A stretch of 64,000 bases of DNA from Arthrobacter sp. CAU 1506 (GTDB lineage: Bacteria > Actinomycetota > Actinomycetes > Actinomycetales > Micrococcaceae), in the NCBI RefSeq assembly GCF_005047635.1, contig NZ_SUKC01000002.1, positions 310,001 through 374,000 on the forward strand. The letters are read 5' to 3'. The notes below the pieces were generated by a model. The model did no database searches. It saw nothing but the letters and a program-made list of their open reading frames with translations, and was not told where the DNA came from. The position numbers and the translations under genes are program-made. Shown in pieces: positions 17,251 to 26,373 of the stretch (its first letter is position 1; every line of letters begins with the position of its first letter).

Positions 17251-19851
17251 CTAGCGTACTCCGGCCGCCTCGGCCGCGGCCTGCTCGGGCTTGGCCACCT
17301 GCTGAACCAGCTTGGCGCCTTCCACGTCCACGTCGGGCAGGATCTTGTCCAGCCACCGGGGCATCCACCAGGCAGCCTTGCCGAACAGGTGCATGGCCGC
17401 CGGAATCAGCGTCATGCGCACCACGAAGGCATCCAGCAGCACACCCAGGGCCAGGGCAAAGCCGATCGGCCGGACCATGGTCAGGTGGGAGAAGATGAAT
17501 CCGGCGAAAACGGAGACCATGATGATCGCCGCGGCCGTGACCACCTTGGCGCCGTGGTTGAAGCCGCTGACCACGGCGGCCCGGGCGTCTTCGCCGTGCG
17601 CATAGGATTCGCGCATGCCGGAGACCAGGAACATCTGGTAGTCCATCGCCAGCCCGAAGAGCACGCCGATCATGATCATCGGCAGGAAGCTCAGGATCGG
17701 CCCCGGGTCATGCACGTCGAACAGGTTGCCCAGCCAGCCCCACTGGTAGATCGCCACGACGGCGCCGAAGCTGGCACCCAGCGAGAGCAGGAAACCGGCG
17801 GTGGCCAGCAGCGGCACCAGGATGGAGCGGAAGACCAGCAGCAGCAGGATCAGCGAGAGCCCGATGACAATGGCCAGGTACACCGGCATGGCGTCCGCAA
17901 GCTTGTCCGAAACATCGATTTGCATCGGCGGCTGGCCGGTGACGGAAATCCCGACGCCGGTGCTCTCCTCGAGCGCGGCAGTCTCCGCCCTCAGGTTGTG
18001 GACCAGATCCTCGGTGCTCTCGGCGGCCGGGCCTTCCTCCGGGATGACCTGCAGGACGGCGGTGCGGCCGTCGTCGCTGGTTCCGGTCGGAACGGCGGCT
18101 GCCACGTGGTCCATGGCCCGCAGTTCCTGCGAGAGCTGCAGCAGGGTCTCGTCCGTCTCGGCCCCCTCCAGACCGGCCGGCAGGTCGGCCACCACAATCA
18201 GCGGACCGTTGATGCCCTCGCCAAAATTTTCGCCCAGCTGGTTGTAGGACCGGTAGGCCGTCGAGTCCGCCGGTTCGGAGCTGCCGTCCGGCAGGCCCAG
18301 CCGCAGCTCGGCGGCCGGCACTGCCATCACGCCCAGCACTGCCACGCCGGCGATCAGCGCCAGCCACGGGTGCTTGGTCACCGACTTGCCCCAGCTGCGC
18401 TTCGGATCGTTGTGGAATTCGTGGCCCGGTGTTGAGCTCTCCGCGCCGGCGGCCACCGGGCCGGCCAGTCCGGCCTTGGCCCACGCCCGCTTGGACAGAA
18501 TCCGCCGGCCCATGATGGCCAGCAGCGCCGGGGTCAGCGTCAAAGCAACCACGACGGCGACGGCCACCGTCGCGGCTCCGGCCAGTCCCAGCACGGTGAG
18601 GAACGGGATCCCCGGCACCGCCAGTGCGGCGAGCGCAATAATCACCGTGAGCCCGGCAAAGAGCACCGCGTTGCCGGAGGTTCCGGTGGCACGGCCGATG
18701 GACTCGATCAGCGGAACGCCGGACAGCAACTGGGTGCGGTGGCGGTTGACGATGAACAGCGAATAATCGATGCCCACGGCCAGCCCCAGCATCAGCGCCA
18801 GCACCGGGGAAACCGAGCTCATGTCGACAACACTGCTCAGGGCCATGGTGCCGCCCACACCGACGCCGACGCCGACCAGTGCCATCAACAACGGCAGCCC
18901 GGCGGCGAGGAGCGTGCCGAGCATCAGCACCAGCACGGCGGCGGCCACCGCGATGCCGATGACCTCGGCCGCACCGAACAAGCTGGAGATGTCCTCGACG
19001 ATGTCCTTGCTGTACTCCGCCTGCAGCCCGGGCACCAGGCCGGCTTCAGTGACTTGCTGGACCTGTTCGCGGTCCTCCTTGGAGACCGACATCATGTCCT
19101 GTTCGAACTGGACCTGCACGAAGGCGGCCGAACCGTCCTCAGAGACGAACCGCAGCCCTTCCGAGGACTGCTGCTGCAGCTTGGCCGCTTCCAGATCAGC
19201 GACCCCTGACTCATACTCTGCCTGGCCGTCTTCCAGCCGCTGCTCGGCCTGGTCCAATTGCTCCTGCGCCGCTTCCAGCTGGGCCCGCTGCGGCTCCAGC
19301 TGGGCCCGGGCCTGCTCGGCCATTGCGGTTTGTCCGGCGGCTTCAAGCTGCTCGATCTGCGCCTCGGCGGCCTGCACTTGCTGCAGCCCCGGCTCCAGCT
19401 GCGCCTTGCCCGCGTCCAGTTCGGCCCGGCCGTCGTCAAGCTGCTGCGCCGCCGCTTCCAGCTCCTCTTCGCCGTCGGCAATCATCTGGGGAGCATCGTC
19501 CAACGACGTTTGCAGGTCCACCGGGTCCGTGGCTCGTTTGACGGCGCCCAGGTCCGTCAGGTCGGCGGAGATCCGGGCAATGGCCTTCTCCTGCTTGGCA
19601 GTGAACGCCGTGCCGTCCGTCGTCGTGAAGACAATGGTGCCGAGACCGCCGGAGGCGTCCGGCAGTTTCTCCTGCAGCTCGTCCGCGACTGCCTGGGCGG
19701 GGGTGCCGGGAATGGTGAAGCTGTTGGACAGTGTGCCCATGAAGGCTGCGACGGATGCGCCGACGGCCACCATGACCACCAGCCACGCAGAGACAAACCA
19801 CCAGCGCTTGCGGGCGGCCAGCTTGCCGAGTCGATAGAGCAGTGAAGCCAT
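17251..19851 (-). CDS. MMPL (RND) family membrane transporter
   Basis: 866 residues with the two-fold MMPL layout: one helix, a large extracellular loop, five or six helices, then the same again. The first loop (about residues 125-225) is a strong coiled coil with repeated LEAAQEQLDQAEQRLEDGQ-type heptads, much longer than in mycobacterial MmpL3. GIDYSLFIVNRHR and the second-half FGLAMDYQMFLVSGMRE are the usual Asp-Tyr proton-relay motifs. Members export lipids, peptides or drugs with the proton gradient. ATG 19851 is 4 bases after the tetR stop, so the two form an operon. Confidence 0.92.
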   Translation of the reverse strand: MASLLYRLGKLAARKRWWFVSAWLVVMVAVGASVAAFMGTLSNSFTIPGTPAQAVADELQEKLPDASGGLGTIVFTTTDGTAFTAKQEKAIARISADLTDLGAVKRATDPVDLQTSLDDAPQMIADGEEELEAAAQQLDDGRAELDAGKAQLEPGLQQVQAAEAQIEQLEAAGQTAMAEQARAQLEPQRAQLEAAQEQLDQAEQRLEDGQAEYESGVADLEAAKLQQQSSEGLRFVSEDGSAAFVQVQFEQDMMSVSKEDREQVQQVTEAGLVPGLQAEYSKDIVEDISSLFGAAEVIGIAVAAAVLVLMLGTLLAAGLPLLMALVGVGVGVGGTMALSSVVDMSSVSPVLALMLGLAVGIDYSLFIVNRHRTQLLSGVPLIESIGRATGTSGNAVLFAGLTVIIALAALAVPGIPFLTVLGLAGAATVAVAVVVALTLTPALLAIMGRRILSKRAWAKAGLAGPVAAGAESSTPGHEFHNDPKRSWGKSVTKHPWLALIAGVAVLGVMAVPAAELRLGLPDGSSEPADSTAYRSYNQLGENFGEGINGPLIVVADLPAGLEGAETDETLLQLSQELRAMDHVAAAVPTGTSDDGRTAVLQVIPEEGPAAESTEDLVHNLRAETAALEESTGVGISVTGQPPMQIDVSDKLADAMPVYLAIVIGLSLILLLLVFRSILVPLLATAGFLLSLGASFGAVVAIYQWGWLGNLFDVHDPGPILSFLPMIMIGVLFGLAMDYQMFLVSGMRESYAHGEDARAAVVSGFNHGAKVVTAAAIIMVSVFAGFIFSHLTMVRPIGFALALGVLLDAFVVRMTLIPAAMHLFGKAAWWMPRWLDKILPDVDVEGAKLVQQVAKPEQAAAEAAGVR

Positions 19852-19855
19852 GCGA

Positions 19856-20488
19856 TTAGTCCTTGTGGTTGGTGTTGAAGCCGCTACGCAGCAGGTCAAG
19901 ACTCTCGAGCAGTTGCTGCCGGAAGGCCGACGGCGGAGGTGCCTCGCCGTCGGGGGTTTGGTTGGCTGCCATCCGCATGGCGGCCTGGGCACACGCGATC
20001 AGCGAGCCGGCGAGCGCGGTGACCATCAGTTCACCCGAGTTCTCCGGCAAACGGGGGCGCAGCCCGTCTTCCAGCGACTGTTTCGCCTGGCTCCAGATTT
20101 GAAGCTGCATGCGTTCCAGTTGCGCGTCGTCTGCACCCATTTGGTAGATCTCGCAGAGCAGCGCCAGCCGGTCCTGGCTGATGTCGCCGCCGAAAGTGGC
20201 CAGCACCGCGTCCATGATCGGCTCGTCCCCCGGCCGTTCATCCAGCCGGGCGAAGGACTCTTCCAAGAACTCCTCCACCGGCAACGTAACGGCCGCCTCG
20301 ATGGAGGGGAAGTAGTTGAAAAAGGTCCGCCGCGAGACGCCGGCTTCTGCCGCCACTTGGTCCACGGTGAAACCGCCCGGGCCCTGCTCGCGGGCCAACC
20401 GCAAAGCGGCCGCGGTGATGGCGGCCCGGGTTGCCACCTTGTTTTTCTCGCGGCGGCCTTCCGGCTGCACCGCGCTTTCCGTACTCAC
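19856..20488 (-). CDS. TetR family transcriptional regulator of the MMPL transporter
   Basis: 210 residues. The helix-turn-helix is AEAGVSRRTFFNYFPSIEAA (about residue 42-62), preceded by ITAAALRLAREQGPGGFTVDQVA. The ligand domain is TetR_C-like. I chose GTG 20488 because a -35/-10 pair places the transcription start at that codon (leaderless mRNA). It heads the tetR-mmpL operon and very likely represses it through the inverted repeat at 20510-20524. The inducer is unknown. Confidence 0.9.
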   Translation of the reverse strand: MSTESAVQPEGRREKNKVATRAAITAAALRLAREQGPGGFTVDQVAAEAGVSRRTFFNYFPSIEAAVTLPVEEFLEESFARLDERPGDEPIMDAVLATFGGDISQDRLALLCEIYQMGADDAQLERMQLQIWSQAKQSLEDGLRPRLPENSGELMVTALAGSLIACAQAAMRMAANQTPDGEAPPPSAFRQQLLESLDLLRSGFNTNHKD

Positions 20489-20494
20489 CGGTTC

Positions 20495-20524
20495 AGCATA
20501 GAACCAAACTTGCACACCATGCAA
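20495..20524 (-). promoter_or_regulatory. tetR-mmpL promoter with embedded operator
   Basis: On the minus strand TTGCAT (20519-20524) and TATGCT (20495-20500) are spaced 18 bp, and the expected start falls at the GTG of tetR. TTGCA-N5-TGCAA (20510-20524) is a perfect inverted repeat covering the -35, as expected for autorepression. Confidence 0.6.
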
Positions 20525-20623
20525 AATTGCCCACCGTGCACGGATGGCTCCGGAAACTGAGCTAAATTTGAAGGGACCCTGCTCCGGGTCTGCTCCCCGA
20601 ACCCCAGCCATCCGAGGACCTGC

Positions 20624-21085
20624 ATGTCGCCGCGCACCCTGTTCCGCACCGTCGCTTTGGCCGAAGCCGTCACCTGGACACTGCTGCTGATCGCCTTGCT
20701 GTTACGCGCCTTGGCGCCGGAGGCCCGCGTGGCGGTCAGCATCGCCGGTGGCCTGCACGGCTTCGTCTTCCTCTGCTATGTGGTCAGCACCTGCTTCACC
20801 TGGGTCAACCAGAAGTGGACTGCCGGCCGCGGCGTCCTGGCGGTGGTCTCCGCAGCCATCCCGTACGCGACCATTCCGGTGGAAAAGTCCATGGACCGCC
20901 ACGGCCTCCTCGGCAACGCCTGGCGGCTCGGCGCCGGCGGGGAACAACCGCGTGGCTTCCTTGAGCGGATCCAGGCCGTCGTGCTGGCGCGCCCGGTGGC
21001 AGCTATCGCCGTTGTCCTCGTCGCCGTCGCCGCCGTCTTCAGCTTCCTGCTCTACATGGGCCCGCCGGACACCTGGTTCGCGTAG
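20624..21085 (+). CDS. DUF3817 domain membrane protein
   Basis: 153 residues with helices at about 8-30, 36-58, 68-85 and 125-145. FRTVALAEAVTWTLLL, GGLHGFVFLCYVV and FPYATIP-like AIPYATIPVEKSM are characteristic of DUF3817, an uncharacterised actinobacterial inner-membrane family. Divergent from tetR; the shared promoter region contains the tetR operator, so it might be part of the same response. Confidence 0.85.
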   Translation: MSPRTLFRTVALAEAVTWTLLLIALLLRALAPEARVAVSIAGGLHGFVFLCYVVSTCFTWVNQKWTAGRGVLAVVSAAIPYATIPVEKSMDRHGLLGNAWRLGAGGEQPRGFLERIQAVVLARPVAAIAVVLVAVAAVFSFLLYMGPPDTWFA

Positions 21086-21311
21086 CCGCCAGACGAACAT
21101 TGGGTTAGGCCGGAATCTGGAACCAAGCCCCCGCAGCCGGTAGCATCTGCTCAAGCCCTGAGCGGGCGGGTCCTGATGGGCTGGCGCGGCGGTTCCCCGG
21201 CCACCGTTCAGCAGGCCGTGAGAACCACTCCGGGAGGGCCAAGGAGGCCGGCATTTTTGGGATCCGCCCCGGTGGCGGGTAGCAACGCTCACGATCGAGA
21301 GCAGGACCCGC
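21086..21311 (+). other. GC-rich structured leader before the antiporter gene
   Basis: 226 bases without a gene. Several short stems are possible, among them CCGCC-CCGGT-GGCGG (about 21265-21279) and GCTC-N8-GAGC (about 21287-21302), the last just before the start codon. No consensus of a known riboswitch class was matched convincingly. A structured RNA is possible. Confidence 0.25.
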
Positions 21312-22586
21312 ATGGTAGCGGCGACGACGGTACTGACGATCATTCTTCTCTGGAGCGCGTTCTCCGGGCCGCTTGACCGGCGCGGGGTCACGTCGGCCCT
21401 GTTCTTCACCGTCGCTGGCTTTGTCGTCGGCACGTCGGCCCTGGGCCTGCTCGGAGCCTCACTGGAGTCCTCTGAATTTGGTTTGGTTGCCGAGATCGCG
21501 CTCGTCCTGCTCCTGTTCAGCGACGCCACCCGGCTCGACGTTCGCTCGCTCCGTCGCGAACTGGGCTGGCCCGTCCGCCTCCTGTTGATCGGGTTACCCC
21601 TCACGATGCTGGCCGGTGCAGGGGTGGGGGCGCTCGTCTTCCCCGGAATTCCGCTGGCGTCAACGGTGCTGCTGGCGACGATCCTGGCCCCCACCGACGC
21701 AGCTCTCGGGCAGAAGGTGGTCTCCGATCCAGCCGTTCCCGCCCGCGTGCGGCAGGCGCTCGACGTGGAAAGCGGCTTTAACGACGGCCTCGCGGTGCCC
21801 TTCTTCCTCGTCGCGCTTGAGATCGCGAACGCCGAACTCGAGACGGGGGTTACATGGGCGGTCGCCAGCAACATGGCCGCACAGATCGGCTGGGGTCTCA
21901 CGGCCGGCCTGAGCGCGGGCATACTGGGCGGCTTGCTGTACGGCATCGCCGATCGGCGCGAATGGATCAGCCCCGACTGGCGGCAGATCGCGCCGTTGGC
22001 AGTGGCACTGCTGGCCTACACCATCGCCGTGCTGCTCGGCGGCAGCGGCTTCTTCGCCGCCTTCGCCGGTGGTATCGCCTTCGGGAGTGTCTCGGGCGCC
22101 CGTAGCTCGCTCGTCAACCTGTTCACAGAAGAGTCAGGAGCCCTTCTCGCCTCCATTACGTGGATCGGATTCGGGGCGCTGGCCTTCACCTTGGCGATCC
22201 CGCACATTACCTGGCAAGTGTTTCTCTATGCCGCACTGAGCCTGACCGTGGTGCGGATGATTCCCGTGGCGATTGCCCTCGCCGGCCGCAGAGTCAAGCG
22301 CCCGACGGTGGCCTTCATCGGCTGGTTCGGTCCGCGGGGCCTGGCTTCGCTGGTGTTTGCACTGCTCGCGTTGGAGCGCGGCATCCCCGACGCTGAAGTC
22401 GTCCTCACCACCGTGGTTGTCACGGTAGCGCTCAGCGTCGTCGTGCACGGCCTGACCTCGGTCCCGCTATCCGCCGCGTACCGCCGCTGGTATGAGAGCC
22501 GCCCGGCCGAGCATCCGGCAGCGGAGGAGACCGTACCGGTGGTCATGCCTCGTCGGCGACGCCAACACGGCATCGGTCCGGCTTAG
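21312..22586 (+). CDS. CPA1-type cation:proton antiporter
   Basis: 424 residues, about 12 transmembrane helices. The transport core is PTDAALGQKVVSDPAVP followed by ALDVESGFNDGLAVPFFL, containing the TDA and ND motifs of the CPA1/NhaP group. GWFGPRGLASLVFALL is the conserved late helix. It exchanges Na+ or K+ for H+. The ion cannot be read from sequence. It converges on the P-type ATPase gene and begins an ion/energy block. Confidence 0.88.
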   Translation: MVAATTVLTIILLWSAFSGPLDRRGVTSALFFTVAGFVVGTSALGLLGASLESSEFGLVAEIALVLLLFSDATRLDVRSLRRELGWPVRLLLIGLPLTMLAGAGVGALVFPGIPLASTVLLATILAPTDAALGQKVVSDPAVPARVRQALDVESGFNDGLAVPFFLVALEIANAELETGVTWAVASNMAAQIGWGLTAGLSAGILGGLLYGIADRREWISPDWRQIAPLAVALLAYTIAVLLGGSGFFAAFAGGIAFGSVSGARSSLVNLFTEESGALLASITWIGFGALAFTLAIPHITWQVFLYAALSLTVVRMIPVAIALAGRRVKRPTVAFIGWFGPRGLASLVFALLALERGIPDAEVVLTTVVVTVALSVVVHGLTSVPLSAAYRRWYESRPAEHPAAEETVPVVMPRRRRQHGIGPA

Positions 22587-22707
22587 CTCGGTGCGTTCCT
22601 CATCGGCACTCCGTCGTCGTACGAACCTTCCCTGGTCCATCGGTCCGCAGGGTCACCAGGCTCCACCGTGGAACGCACCCGCATCGGTTGCGTCGCCGCC
22701 CATATCT

Positions 22708-25476
22708 TCACGTGATCGTCGCCGGGACTACGAGCTCGCCGCCGTCGGCGCGGGCAGGCTCGACCGTGCTTCTGTGGTGTGCCTGACCGCGGCGGATTGC
22801 CTTGTCCAGTTCGACGACGATGGGGACGATCAGCGCCAGGCCGATGCAGGCCAGCCACTGGCCCCCGCTCAGTGAAGTTGTCAGCAGCAGGTCCTGAAGG
22901 AAGCCGATCTCCACGGCTGCCACGGTGAAGAGCACCGGGATCGAAAGGATCTTGAGCGCATTGATAATCGGTGCCACCAGACCCGACTCCGGATCGCGCC
23001 GCTTGGCCAGGCTGCCGAAGACGGAACTCAGCGCGAGCACTACGAACGCCATTGTCAACGGCACGTTGGGTTCGGTGGCGCTCATCGGACCCGGAGCCAG
23101 GAGCAGGGCCGCGAACGTCACTGCGAATCCGACTACGCCGTAAACCAGCCACTGGGTGACTGCACTGCCGTTGGTGATCGGTTGCGTGGTGTCCCGCGGC
23201 GGTCTGGACATCAAATCCGGTGCCGGAGGATCGGTCATGATGACCATCACCGGAAATATGGTGATGAAGAAGTTGATGAACAGCACCATCGTCGGAGACA
23301 GGGCAACGCCGTCGTTGATGTTGAAGACACTGGCGACCAGGAACAGCAGCACCAGCGCGAACAGCGCGGACATCTGGTACCGGACGAATGACACAATCTT
23401 GTCGTAGATGCTGCGGCCCAGCCGGATCGCGGTCACCAAGGTGCCGAAGTTGTCATCCGTGAGGATCAGGTTTCCGGCTTGCTTGGTCACCTCGCTCCCC
23501 GAGCCCATGGCCACGCCAACATCCGCTTGCTTGAGCGCAGCGGCGTCGTTCACGGCGTCGCCGGTCATGGCGACGACGGCGCCGCCCTGCTGCATGAGCC
23601 TGGCCAGCCTCAGTTTGTCCTGGGGCGTCACCCGCCCGAAGACGTGGAGTCCAGGCAGGGCCCGCTGCAGGTCCGCATCGGACATCGCCTGGATTTCCGC
23701 GCCACTGATCGCCCCGGCACCGAGCTTGAGTTCGGCCCCGATTGCGGCGGCAGTGACCGCATGGTCGCCGGTGATCATCCGAACTTCGATGCCCGCCTCG
23801 TGCGCTGTACGCACGGCGGCGGCCGCCTCCGAGCGCAGCGGGTCGATGATGCCAACCATGCCCACGAAGGTGAGCTCGTCAACGAACTTCATCGGATCCT
23901 GGGCCACCTCGGCTTCCCGGCCGTCCAGCCGCCTCACGGCGAAGGCCAGGACCCGCAGGCCTTTCTCCGACAGGGACGCGTTGGCTTTCGTGATGTCCTC
24001 TTGGACGTCGCCGATGGCAACCTCCCCCTCGGGCAGCAGGGCCATGCTGCACCGTGCCAGGACCACATCCGGGCCGCCCTTGACCATTTCGACGAAGTGC
24101 GGCTCGCCGTCAAGCGGCAGGTTGTGGAATGTCGCCATGAACTTGTAAGCCGAGTCGAAGGGAACCTCCGCGATACGGGGGTAGGCCCGGCGCGTATGTT
24201 CCGCATCGACGCCCATCTTGGCGGCCAGCACCACCAGCGCGGCCTCCGTGGGGTCACCGATCACCTCGCCAGAGTCGGAAACCGTGGCATCACTGTCCAG
24301 GCACAGCCCGTACGCCAGCCGGGTGAAGTCCGGCACCGGCTCGCCGGCCGTCTGGCGGATGACCCCGGTCTTGGCGTAGCCCTCGCCCTGCACGCTGTAC
24401 CATGTGCCCCGGACATACAATTGCCGCACCATCATCTGGTTCATGGTCAGGGTGCCGGTCTTGTCCGAGTTGATCGCGCTCGTGGCACCAAGCGTCTCGA
24501 CGTCGCTGAGGTTCTTGACCACTGCCTTGTGCTCGGCCAACTGCTTGGCCCCGTAGGCCAGCATCGCCTGCACGAACGTCGGCATGCCGGTCGGAATGGC
24601 CGCGATCGCCATCGACATGCCCACCAGCAGGACCGTCCCGACGGCCTGCCCGCGGATCACCCCGATGATGATGATGATCGCGACTGCGGACCAGGCGATG
24701 ATGCCGATCACTTTGGTGAGTCCGTCAAGCTCTCGCTGCAGCGGGGACTTTCCCGGGTCCACGGACGAAAGCATCGAAGCGATCTTCCCCATCTCGGTCT
24801 GCATACCGGTGGCAGTCACCACCATCGTCGCTGTTCCCCGCGTGACGGCGGTGTTCTGAAAAGCCATGTTGGTGCGGTCGCCCAGTGACACATCGGCCGC
24901 CTCGAGCGTTTTGGGGTCCTTCGCGATCGGCGCGCTCTCGCCGGTCAGCGCGGCCTCCTGGGTTTCCAGCGTGGCGGATCGGAGCAGCCGGCCATCCGCG
25001 GGCACAAGGTCGCCGGCCTCGAGGTTGACGATGTCCCCCGGTACGAGGTCCGTGGCGTCCAACTGGGCCAGGGAACCGTTCCGTACGACGCGTGCCTGCG
25101 GAATCTGCATCTTGGCCAGGGCATCGACGCTGGCACGAGCCTTCAGCTCCTGCTGGGTTCCCAGCACCAGATTAAGGATCACCAGCAAGGCCACGATGAT
25201 AGCGACCGCAACCTGGTCAATGATCAGGCTCACGATGACAACCCCGACGAGCATCAGGTTCATCGGATCCCGCAGCAGCCGCAGCGCGATTGCCCAGCGT
25301 GAGGGCGGCCGCTCGGCGGCTATCGAGTTGGGCCCGTACCGGGCCCGCCGCTGGTCGGCCTCGGCGCTGTCAAGACCTGCCTGCTCGTTCGTGCCGAGCT
25401 TGGCCACCACGGCCTCGGGCGCCTGCACGTGCCACTGATCAGCTGCAGAAGTTTCGGTTGTTTCCGGAAGAGACAT
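22708..25476 (-). CDS. Cation-translocating P-type ATPase with atypical ion-site motifs
   Basis: 922 residues. N-terminal cation ATPase domain, actuator TGES (about 178-181), phosphorylation motif SDKTGTLT with D338, MVKGGPDVVL in the N domain, and hinge TGDAVNDAAALKQAD. Overall it is P2/P3-like. In TM4 the P2 PEGLP is PTGMP (about 295-299), and in TM6 the NLVTDGLPA-type motif reads INFFITIFPVMVIMTD, so the usual acidic ligands are missing; the hinge glycine of GDGVND is also Ala. The pumped ion is therefore open, with H+ or a monovalent cation possible. ATG 25476 has AAGGA upstream. It lies 84 bases after ppk2. Confidence 0.88.
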   Translation of the reverse strand: MSLPETTETSAADQWHVQAPEAVVAKLGTNEQAGLDSAEADQRRARYGPNSIAAERPPSRWAIALRLLRDPMNLMLVGVVIVSLIIDQVAVAIIVALLVILNLVLGTQQELKARASVDALAKMQIPQARVVRNGSLAQLDATDLVPGDIVNLEAGDLVPADGRLLRSATLETQEAALTGESAPIAKDPKTLEAADVSLGDRTNMAFQNTAVTRGTATMVVTATGMQTEMGKIASMLSSVDPGKSPLQRELDGLTKVIGIIAWSAVAIIIIIGVIRGQAVGTVLLVGMSMAIAAIPTGMPTFVQAMLAYGAKQLAEHKAVVKNLSDVETLGATSAINSDKTGTLTMNQMMVRQLYVRGTWYSVQGEGYAKTGVIRQTAGEPVPDFTRLAYGLCLDSDATVSDSGEVIGDPTEAALVVLAAKMGVDAEHTRRAYPRIAEVPFDSAYKFMATFHNLPLDGEPHFVEMVKGGPDVVLARCSMALLPEGEVAIGDVQEDITKANASLSEKGLRVLAFAVRRLDGREAEVAQDPMKFVDELTFVGMVGIIDPLRSEAAAAVRTAHEAGIEVRMITGDHAVTAAAIGAELKLGAGAISGAEIQAMSDADLQRALPGLHVFGRVTPQDKLRLARLMQQGGAVVAMTGDAVNDAAALKQADVGVAMGSGSEVTKQAGNLILTDDNFGTLVTAIRLGRSIYDKIVSFVRYQMSALFALVLLFLVASVFNINDGVALSPTMVLFINFFITIFPVMVIMTDPPAPDLMSRPPRDTTQPITNGSAVTQWLVYGVVGFAVTFAALLLAPGPMSATEPNVPLTMAFVVLALSSVFGSLAKRRDPESGLVAPIINALKILSIPVLFTVAAVEIGFLQDLLLTTSLSGGQWLACIGLALIVPIVVELDKAIRRGQAHHRSTVEPARADGGELVVPATIT

Positions 25477-25560
25477 AGCAATCGTCCTTGCTCTTGTGCG
25501 GCCTGTGGTCGCGTCCTTTCGGGGAACCTGCCGGTGCAGGGGACTACCAGAGGGCGACAA

Positions 25561-26373
25561 TCAGTAAGGCTCCGGGATCTCACGCGGCAGATACGCCGGT
25601 TCTTCGTAGTCGCCCGGTTTTTGCCGCTTGGGAAGCGTGACGTCCGGTTGTTTAAGCGGCTCATAGGGGATCTGGTCAAGGATGTGGCTGATGACGTTGA
25701 GCCGCCCGCGTTTCTTGTCATTGGTGTGAGCCACGAACCAGGGGGCCCACGCAGTGTCCGTCTGACGGAACATCTCATCCCGGGCACGTGAATAGTCATA
25801 CCACCGGCTGTAGGACTTCAAATCCAAGTCCGAGAGCTTCCAGTACTTGCGCGGGTCATCGATCCGGCTCTGCAGCCTCAAGGTCTGCTCTTCGGCATCA
25901 ACCTCGAGCCAGTACTTCAGCAAAGTGATGCCCGAATCCACCATGGCGCGCTCGAAGGTTGGGGCCGTCAGGAGGAACTTCTTCGCTTCTTCGTCGCTGC
26001 AGAAACCCATCACCCGTTCCACCCCGGCCCGGTTGTACCAGCTTCTGTCGAAGATGACGACCTCTCCCGCTGCAGGCAGATGCGAAACATACCGTTGCAC
26101 ATACATCTGCGACTTCTCACGCGGGGTGGGCGTTGGCAAAGCCACGACCCGGAAAACACGGGGGCTGACGCGGCTGGTAAGCTCCTTGATCACGCCGCCC
26201 TTGCCCGCCGTGTCCCGGCCTTCAAAGACGATGACGATTTTGGCCCCTGAAGACTTGACCCACTCCTGCATGGCCACCAATTCTCCATGCAGGGGCTTGA
26301 CGAGCTTGTCGAACTCCCGCCGCTTCATCGTGGGTTTATCTTCGGCACGGTTCTGCTTCTTGCTCTTACCCAT
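25561..26373 (-). CDS. ppk2: Polyphosphate kinase 2 family protein
   Basis: 270 residues, usual length for single-domain PPK2. Walker A FEGRDTAGKGG (50-60) and the DRSWYNRAGVERVMGF segment (109-124) carrying the Walker B and lid are intact. DDPRKYWKLSDLDL is also conserved. The enzyme moves phosphate between polyphosphate and nucleoside diphosphates; the direction and nucleotide depend on subclass. Being upstream of a P-type ATPase on the same strand, it may help supply ATP under ion stress (inference). Confidence 0.93.
   Translation of the reverse strand: MGKSKKQNRAEDKPTMKRREFDKLVKPLHGELVAMQEWVKSSGAKIVIVFEGRDTAGKGGVIKELTSRVSPRVFRVVALPTPTPREKSQMYVQRYVSHLPAAGEVVIFDRSWYNRAGVERVMGFCSDEEAKKFLLTAPTFERAMVDSGITLLKYWLEVDAEEQTLRLQSRIDDPRKYWKLSDLDLKSYSRWYDYSRARDEMFRQTDTAWAPWFVAHTNDKKRGRLNVISHILDQIPYEPLKQPDVTLPKRQKPGDYEEPAYLPREIPEPY

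Noticed and set aside
21140-21280. ZTP (pfl) riboswitch before the antiporter
   Set aside because: Pieces such as CTGGCG and a GTG-AGAA-CCAC stem recall it, but the conserved CCGGGGAGC core and the closing P1 pairing are not present, and the gene is not a folate or purine gene.
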